DNA of 64,000 bases, taken from JALYTZ01 sp036559125. GTDB lineage: Bacteria > Vulcanimicrobiota > Vulcanimicrobiia > Vulcanimicrobiales > Vulcanimicrobiaceae. The stretch covers positions 62,001 to 126,000 of the forward strand of contig DATBTT010000053.1 of NCBI GenBank assembly GCA_036559125.1, given 5' to 3'. Shown here piece by piece: positions 59,107 to 64,000 of the stretch; the first letter of the stretch is position 1, and each line of letters starts with the position of its first letter. The notes below the pieces were generated by a model. It was not told the DNA's origin and searched no databases. It was given only the letters and a program-made list of their open reading frames with translations. The position numbers were made by a program, and so were the translations under genes.

Positions 59107-59894
59107 GCGCACGTAAGATCGTTCTGACTTCGGGCAAAGGTGGCGTCGGTAAGACGACGACCACGGTAAATCTAGGCGCGGCCCTGGCCAAGCGCGGCCA
59201 CGACGTCATTCTGGTGGACGCCGACATCGGATTGCGCAACCTCGACCTGGTGCTCGGGTTGGAAAAGCGAATCGTCTTCGATGTAGTGGATGTCGTCGAA
59301 GGCCGCTGTCAGCTGCGACAGGCGCTGATCAAAGACAAGCGCTTCGATTCGCTTTCCATCTTGCCGGCCGCGCAAACGCGCGACAAGGACGCCGTGACGC
59401 AGGCGCAGATGGCGAAAGTCGTCGAGGATCTCGCCGAGATGGCCGACTACGTATTGATCGATTGCCCGGCCGGTATCGAAGGCGGTTTTCGCAACGCCGT
59501 GGCCGGAGCGAGCGAAGCCATCGTCGTTACGACTCCCGAAGTCAGCGCGATTCGAGATGCCGATCGCGTGATCGGCAAGTTGCAAGAGCGCTCCATGCCC
59601 GTTCGTCTGATCGTCAACCGAATTCGTCCGGAGATGGTTCGCAGCGGCGACATGCTGTCGGTCGAAGACGTGTGCGAGATTCTCTCGGCGGAGCTGCTTG
59701 GTATCGTGCCCGACGACGAAGAAGTCATCGATACGACCAATCGCGGCGAACCGATCGTGCTCAACGATCAGCATCGCCTCAAGAGCATCTACGAAAAAAT
59801 CGCGCGCCGTCTCGACGGCGAGATCGTTCCGTTTAGCACGTTGGACAATCAAGGGTTCTTGGGTCGCCTCTTCGGCGCGCTGAAAGCAGGATAG
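59103..59894 (+). CDS. minD: Septum site-determining ATPase MinD, first copy
   Basis: A 263-residue deviant Walker A ATPase. SGKGGVGKTTTTVNLGAALA is the P-loop with the signature Lys, VDADIGLRNLDLVLGLE is the Walker A' region, and YVLIDCPAGIEGGFRNAVAG holds the Walker B. The C-terminal amphipathic helix (FLGRLFGALKAG) fits the membrane-targeting sequence. The start is TTG 59103, overlapping minC. A second minD follows after a single base. Which copy pairs with MinC, MinE or both is unknown. Confidence 0.94.
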   Translation: MSARKIVLTSGKGGVGKTTTTVNLGAALAKRGHDVILVDADIGLRNLDLVLGLEKRIVFDVVDVVEGRCQLRQALIKDKRFDSLSILPAAQTRDKDAVTQAQMAKVVEDLAEMADYVLIDCPAGIEGGFRNAVAGASEAIVVTTPEVSAIRDADRVIGKLQERSMPVRLIVNRIRPEMVRSGDMLSVEDVCEILSAELLGIVPDDEEVIDTTNRGEPIVLNDQHRLKSIYEKIARRLDGEIVPFSTLDNQGFLGRLFGALKAG

Positions 59895-59895
59895 G

Positions 59896-60771
59896 ATGCA
59901 CGTTCTTCGACAAGACGACGCCGGTGGCAACGGCTCGCAACCGCACGAACAGGCGCCCGTGGCGACGCCGGCCAAACTCGGGCGCGCCATCGTCATCACC
60001 TCCGGCAAGGGTGGCGTCGGCAAGACGACCACGACGGCCAATCTCGGCACCGCGCTCGCGCGCCGGGGTGCGACCGTAGCGCTCGTGGACGCCGACGTTG
60101 GGCTGCGCAATCTCGACATTTTGCTCGGGCTCGAGAGCCGTGTGAAGTATCACGTGCTCGACGTACTCGAGGAAACGGTCGAGCTGGAAGAAGCCCTCAT
60201 TACCGATAAGAATTCGCCGACGCTACGGCTGCTCGCCGCGGCGCAGACGCGCGAAAAAGACGAAGTCGATACCGAGAAAATGCGGGCGCTCGTACAGCGT
60301 TTGCGGGAGACGTTCGATTACGTGCTGATCGATTGCCCCGCAGGTATTGAGACCGGTTTTAGAAATGCCGTCGTCGGCGCGGACGAGGCGATCGTCGTTT
60401 GCACTCCCGAAGTTTCGGCCGTGCGCGACGTCGACCGGGTAGTCGGATTGCTCGGCAACAGATTTCGCCCGCAGCTGGTCATCAATCGCGTGCGTCCGCA
60501 GCTGGTGAAGAAAGGCAAAATGCTCTCGGTCGAAGACGTCAACGGCATACTACGCCTACCGTTGCTCGGGGTGATCGCCGACGAGCCCGAAGTGATCGTT
60601 TCGACCAATAAGGGCGAGCCCATCGCCCTGCGCACCGATACGAAAACCGCCGCAGCCTATCACGCCATCGCCGCGCGAATCGCGGGAGAAGACGTGCCGG
60701 CGCCGACGGTCGAGATCAAGGAGTCGTTCATGGGCAAACTCGGCTCGCTCTTCGGAGGGCGTCGCTCGTGA
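59896..60771 (+). CDS. minD: Septum site-determining ATPase MinD, second copy
   Basis: A 291-residue paralogue of the protein before it. The P-loop TSGKGGVGKTTTTANLGTAL, VDADVGLRNLDILLGLESRV and VLIDCPAGIETGFRNAVVGA are all intact, and the C-terminal membrane helix (FMGKLGSLFGGRRS) is also present. It differs by a 30-residue Gln/Pro/Ala-rich N-terminal extension. Both copies keep the catalytic residues, so neither looks like a pseudogene. It overlaps minE by four bases. Two minD genes side by side are unusual. Confidence 0.93.
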   Translation: MHVLRQDDAGGNGSQPHEQAPVATPAKLGRAIVITSGKGGVGKTTTTANLGTALARRGATVALVDADVGLRNLDILLGLESRVKYHVLDVLEETVELEEALITDKNSPTLRLLAAAQTREKDEVDTEKMRALVQRLRETFDYVLIDCPAGIETGFRNAVVGADEAIVVCTPEVSAVRDVDRVVGLLGNRFRPQLVINRVRPQLVKKGKMLSVEDVNGILRLPLLGVIADEPEVIVSTNKGEPIALRTDTKTAAAYHAIAARIAGEDVPAPTVEIKESFMGKLGSLFGGRRS

Positions 60772-61196
60772 TCGAATTCTTCAATAAACTCTTCGGACGC
60801 GAGGCGTCGAGCTCGACCGCTAAAGAGCGGCTGCGCCTGGTGCTGATGTCCGACCACCTTTCGCTGGCCCCCGACATGGTCGAGGCAATGAAGCGCGATT
60901 TGGTCGACGTTATCTCGAAGTACGTGCAGGTCGATCGAACCAAGATCGAGGTCAGCTTCGAGCAACAAGATAAGGCGCTTGCGATGCTTGCAAACATTCC
61001 CATCGTCGGCGTGAACCGCGACGCGGGCGGCCCCCGCGGCGGCTCCGGCAACGGGGCGCCGGCCGCGTCCTCGGCTCCTACGGCCAACCCGTCTGCGCAA
61101 GCCTCCGCACCGGAGAATCCCGCACCCCCGCAGCCGGCGGTTCCGACGCCCCGAAGACGCCGGCGCAAGAAAGCCAACCCGGCAGCCGCGACGTAA
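60768..61196 (+). CDS. minE: Cell division topological specificity factor MinE
   Basis: A 142-residue MinE: the N-terminal membrane-binding segment (IEFFNKLFGREASSSTAKER), the MinD-stimulating region LRLVLMSDHLSLAPDMVEAM, and the dimerisation domain with LVDVISKYVQVDRTKIEVSF. The last 45 or so residues are a Pro/Ala-rich, basic tail not found in E. coli MinE (88 residues). MinE sets the pole-to-pole behaviour of MinD; the extra tail could matter with two MinD partners. Confidence 0.93.
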   Translation: MIEFFNKLFGREASSSTAKERLRLVLMSDHLSLAPDMVEAMKRDLVDVISKYVQVDRTKIEVSFEQQDKALAMLANIPIVGVNRDAGGPRGGSGNGAPAASSAPTANPSAQASAPENPAPPQPAVPTPRRRRRKKANPAAAT

Positions 61197-61205
61197 CTCG
61201 AAAAC

Positions 61206-62339
61206 GTGGCCAGCATCACCCTCGGGTCCCAAGCGCGGCGGTCCTTGCGCAAGTTCAATTGGGCGCTGGCGATCCCGTGCGTGCTGGTAACGCTGCTCGG
61301 CGTCATTGCGATACAGTCCGCGGACTTGCACAGCGCGGGCGCGGCGGGCGAATACAAAAAGCAAATCCTGTACGGGCTGCTCGGCATCGCCGTCATGGTG
61401 CTGTTTTCGCGCATCGATTACCGCAACTGGCAGCGGTGGGCGCCCTGGCTCTACGGCATCAATCTGCTGGCGCTAGCTTTTATTCTCATCCACGGCCACA
61501 GTGCGTTGGGAGCGCAGCGCTGGATTTCGCTCGGGCCGCTCGGCACGTTCCAACCCTCCGAATTTGCGAAGCTCGTTCTGGCTATCTCGATCGCGTGGAT
61601 ATTGTGTAAAGGCGAGTACGGCCACCTGAAGGACACGTGGCGGCCGTTGCTCATGATCGCGGTGCCGGCGCTGCTGATCCTCAAGCAGCCGGATCTGGGC
61701 ACCACGCTGGTCTTACTTGCGATTCTTTCGGCGCAACTATTTTTTGGATTGCAAAGCCTCCAAGATTTCTTCATCTACATCGCGTCGATTTTTGCCGTGG
61801 CGCTGGTCACGGTCGGTACCAAGTTCGTTCTCAAACCGTTTCAAAAGGCGCGATTGCTCGTCTTCCTCAACCCGAAAGCCGACCCGCAGGGCGCCGGCTA
61901 CAATCTTAATCAGTCGAAGATTGCCGTCGGCAACGGTGAATGGTTCGGCCGCGGCCTGCACCACGGGACGCAAACCCAGCTCAATTTCGTCCCCGAACAT
62001 TCGCGCGACTTCATCTTTACGGTCGTGGGCGAAGAGCTTGGGTTCGTCGGCGCCGTCGTGCTGGTCGCTCTCTACGGGCTGGTGCTTTACGGCGGAGTCC
62101 GAGCGATGCTGGCTGCCCGCGATCGCTTCGGCTTTTTGCTCGCCACCGGCTTGGTGGCGATGTTGGCTTTTCACGTCGTCGTCAATATCGGAATGACCAT
62201 AGGGATCATGCCGATTACCGGCATCCCGCTGCCGTTCATGTCCTACGGCGGATCGGCCATCGTGACCGACTACGCCGCCGTCGGCATGCTGCTAAACATC
62301 TACGCGCAGCGCGACCGCGACATGCTCGGCAACGCCTAA
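61206..62339 (+). CDS. rodA: Rod shape-determining protein RodA (SEDS family)
   Basis: A 377-residue SEDS glycosyltransferase with about ten transmembrane helices. INLLALAFILIHGHSALGAQ, RWISLGPLGTFQPSEFAKL, AVPALLILKQPDLGTTLVLL and FIFTVVGEELGFVGAVVLVA, and the final PITGIPLPFMSYGGSAIVTD, are all conserved in RodA/FtsW. The short loops and the place next to min genes favour RodA over FtsW, but FtsW cannot be excluded. The GTG start follows minE by nine bases, so co-transcription is likely. Confidence 0.9.
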   Translation: MASITLGSQARRSLRKFNWALAIPCVLVTLLGVIAIQSADLHSAGAAGEYKKQILYGLLGIAVMVLFSRIDYRNWQRWAPWLYGINLLALAFILIHGHSALGAQRWISLGPLGTFQPSEFAKLVLAISIAWILCKGEYGHLKDTWRPLLMIAVPALLILKQPDLGTTLVLLAILSAQLFFGLQSLQDFFIYIASIFAVALVTVGTKFVLKPFQKARLLVFLNPKADPQGAGYNLNQSKIAVGNGEWFGRGLHHGTQTQLNFVPEHSRDFIFTVVGEELGFVGAVVLVALYGLVLYGGVRAMLAARDRFGFLLATGLVAMLAFHVVVNIGMTIGIMPITGIPLPFMSYGGSAIVTDYAAVGMLLNIYAQRDRDMLGNA

Positions 62340-62342
62340 CCC

Positions 62343-62417
62343 CCCGCTAGAGCATCCCCAACCCTCCCGCTAGAGCATCCCCAACCCTCCCGCCAGAGCA
62401 TCCCCAACCCTCCCGCT
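62343..62417. repeat. Three 23-bp tandem repeats after rodA
   Basis: Units begin at 62343, 62366 and 62389, of the form CCCGCTAGAGCATCCCCAAC plus CCT; the third differs by one base (CCAGAG). A partial fourth ends near 62417. The unit is C-rich and has no recognisable reading frame. It lies between rodA and the REP-like element at 62451. Confidence 0.85.
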
Positions 62418-62450
62418 CGCCTCGATTACTCCTTACAGAGGAAGCCGCTC

Positions 62451-62476
62451 TGTCACCCTGAGCTTGTCGAAGGGTG
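62451..62476. repeat. REP-like palindrome before the GGDEF-EAL gene
   Basis: TGTCACCCTGAGCTTGTCGA, followed by AGGGTG, has CACCCT/AGGGTG arms and the same core as the elements at 14921 and 15229. It is dispersed rather than a gene feature. Confidence 0.65.
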
Positions 62477-62548
62477 GGCCCTTGGTTCGATTTTTGGCTG
62501 GTCGGGTTGTGAAACCGAGTTGGTTTACCGATATTCTCAGATACCGGC

Positions 62549-64000
62549 ATGCGTGAATTGCGATTGAACCGGAGCCTGAGCGACGTAACCCAGCTCGAAA
62601 GGCTCTTTGAGATCACGCGAGATGTGCTGAGCGCTGAGAGTCTTGATGCAGCGCTCTATTCGCTTGCGCGCGGCGTTCACGAACTTTTCGGCTTCCGCTG
62701 GGTCAGCATGGTCGCCGCCGACGAACCCGACGGCCAACTGCGCCGCCGGGTGCTCTTCGGATACGAGGAAGCCGTGGCGCGCGAGCGCCTCAACGAGCCT
62801 GTCGAGCGGGTCGAGGTCGAGCGCCTGATGGCCAGCGCCACGCGCTTTTTCGAGGATTGCTATTTCTTTCCGGCCGAAACCGAAGTGCATTGGGAGCAGT
62901 CGATTTATACCGGCGTGCAGCCCAACGGAGCGCGCCGCCAGTTTCCCAATCAGTGGCTCGAGCGCGACGCGTTGTTGTTGGCTTTACACGATCGTGACGG
63001 ACGGATGATCGGCTACATGTCGCCCGACGGTCCCGTCAACGGCGAGATTCCCGGCACGCAAACGCTGCGCGCGATGCAAGTCTTCGTCAACTTGATGGGC
63101 TTGGCGCTGGCTAACGCGCGCTCGCAAAATCGTTTGCAGTATGAAGCCACGCACGACGCGCTGACGAACCTTCCGAATCGAGCGGTTTTTTCGATGCGTC
63201 TCGCGCAAGCGCTGGAAGCGGTTCGTAAGAATCCCGAGGCGTCGTACGCCGTGCTCTTTCTCGACCTCGATGAATTCAAGTCGATCAACGATTCGCTCGG
63301 CCACCTTGCCGGCGATCACGTTCTCATCGAAGCTGCGAATCGTTTGCGCCGCGTCGCGGGCGATCAACACTTGGTTGCGCGTTTGGGCGGCGACGAATTC
63401 GCGGTTCTGCTCGAGGACGGTAGCCGCGAGTCGATCGATTCGGTTGGCGAAGCGGTCGAAGATGCGTTGCGCCGTCCGCACACGCTCATGGGGCGCACGC
63501 TGGACATGACGGCGAGCATCGGCATCGCGCCGGTGCTCGCGCACTACACCACGACCGACGACGTTTTGCGCGATGCGGACACGGCCATGTACCGCGCCAA
63601 GGCGATGGGACGCGCGCGTCGCGTGTACTTCAACAAAGAGATGCACGACGACGCAGCGCGCCGGTTAACGCTGCGCTCGAATCTGCGCCGCGCGATCGAA
63701 GAGCGCCAGTTCACGCTTGCGTACCAACCCATCGTCTCTCTCAACAACGGCCGCATCGCGGGCGTCGAAGCGCTTTTGCGATGGAACTTGCCCGAAGGCA
63801 AACAACTCGGACCGAGCGAGTTTTTACCGCTCGCCGAAGAGCTCGGGCTGATGGTTCCGGTCGGCCGGTTCGTTCTCAACGCGGCGTGCGCTCAACTCGC
63901 GCAATGGCAGCGCGCGATGCCCGGCCTGCACCTGGGACTTAACGTCAATCTGTCGGTTCAAGAAGTGCTTCATCCGGGACTGCCGGAGTTCTTGACCAAC
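62549..64000 (+). CDS. GAF-GGDEF-EAL cyclic di-GMP turnover protein (partial, runs off the window)
   Basis: The frame opens at ATG 62549 and is still open at the window end (484 codons). Residues 10-170 look like a GAF sensor domain (LERLFEITRDVLSAESLDAA, ELFGFRWVSMVAADE). From about residue 197, ATHDALTNLPNRAVF begins the GGDEF domain; the motif LGGDEFAVLLEDG at about residue 280 is intact, so diguanylate cyclase activity is likely. An EAL domain starts near residue 385 (LAYQPIVSLNNGRIAGVEAL); the EALLRW motif is intact as far as seen. I cannot judge which activity dominates. Confidence 0.92.
   Translation, partial: MRELRLNRSLSDVTQLERLFEITRDVLSAESLDAALYSLARGVHELFGFRWVSMVAADEPDGQLRRRVLFGYEEAVARERLNEPVERVEVERLMASATRFFEDCYFFPAETEVHWEQSIYTGVQPNGARRQFPNQWLERDALLLALHDRDGRMIGYMSPDGPVNGEIPGTQTLRAMQVFVNLMGLALANARSQNRLQYEATHDALTNLPNRAVFSMRLAQALEAVRKNPEASYAVLFLDLDEFKSINDSLGHLAGDHVLIEAANRLRRVAGDQHLVARLGGDEFAVLLEDGSRESIDSVGEAVEDALRRPHTLMGRTLDMTASIGIAPVLAHYTTTDDVLRDADTAMYRAKAMGRARRVYFNKEMHDDAARRLTLRSNLRRAIEERQFTLAYQPIVSLNNGRIAGVEALLRWNLPEGKQLGPSEFLPLAEELGLMVPVGRFVLNAACAQLAQWQRAMPGLHLGLNVNLSVQEVLHPGLPEFLTN

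Noticed and set aside
62343..62417. CRISPR-like repeat after rodA
   Set aside because: The units are directly tandem with no spacer, and only three copies exist.

Overview
The window is a high-GC, gene-dense chromosomal segment that includes the probable replication origin of a Gram-negative-type (diderm) bacterium. Evidence for an outer membrane is strong: TamB, BamA, three Skp/OmpH-like proteins, LpxD, LpxC, FabZ, LpxA, LpxB, an O-antigen-ligase-type protein and Lpt components all lie in one run. The mixture of these genes with KhpB/Jag, a short YidC, SpoIIM, RDD, DUF3084, DUF4129 and DUF58 families, a DciA-type helicase loader and a Min system does not match the Proteobacteria I know well. 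A lineage such as Eremiobacterota/Vulcanimicrobiota (former WPS-2) is my best guess. It is inference only, because no rRNA gene is present. I recognised no tRNA, rRNA, CRISPR array, prophage or transposase.

Layout. (1) 1-7,677: two parS-type sites flank a peptidase C26 gene. Then, on the minus strand and reading away from the origin, come rpmH-rnpA-yidD-yidC-khpB-mnmE, a small membrane protein gene, mnmG and rsmG; one small plus-strand gene for a secreted protein lies between. (2) 7,678-14,894: the probable oriC with DnaA boxes, then dnaA-dnaN-recF-dciA-gyrB on the plus strand. (3) 14,895-15,341: a 30-bp tandem array bounded by inverted REP-like palindromes. (4) 15,342-36,730: an envelope biogenesis locus, tamB-bamA-skp x3-lpxD-lpxC-fabZ-lpxA-lpxB-metallophosphoesterase-lpxB-related-O-antigen ligase-lptC/A-lptB-lptF/G-DUF3084-yqgF, with start/stop overlaps at many junctions.

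(5) 36,793-45,948: a putative outer-membrane protein, a TPR protein and a glycosyltransferase; convergent to them recQ and a large secreted protein; then dnaX-ebfC-recR. (6) 45,958-58,050: accessory metabolism and membrane genes, including a membrane protein/winged-helix regulator pair behind a palindromic operator, a MOSC protein, a MoxR-DUF58-DUF4129-DUF4350 cluster next to divergent spoIIM and RDD genes, a DUF697-like protein and a large M48 protease. (7) 58,237-62,339: minC-minD-minD-minE-rodA with two adjacent MinD paralogues. (8) A short repeat region, then a GGDEF-EAL gene that runs off the window.

Most of the window is conserved core machinery. The less ordinary points are the parS pair, an mnmE frame with no ATG/GTG/TTG start before its conserved N-terminus, a zinc-finger-extended DciA, the Skp-like gene trio, a divergent metallophosphoesterase placed where the lipid A pathway needs an LpxH/LpxI/LpxG activity, the tandem MinD genes, and the REP-bounded tandem array after gyrB. 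I saw no clearly new defence or mobile system.
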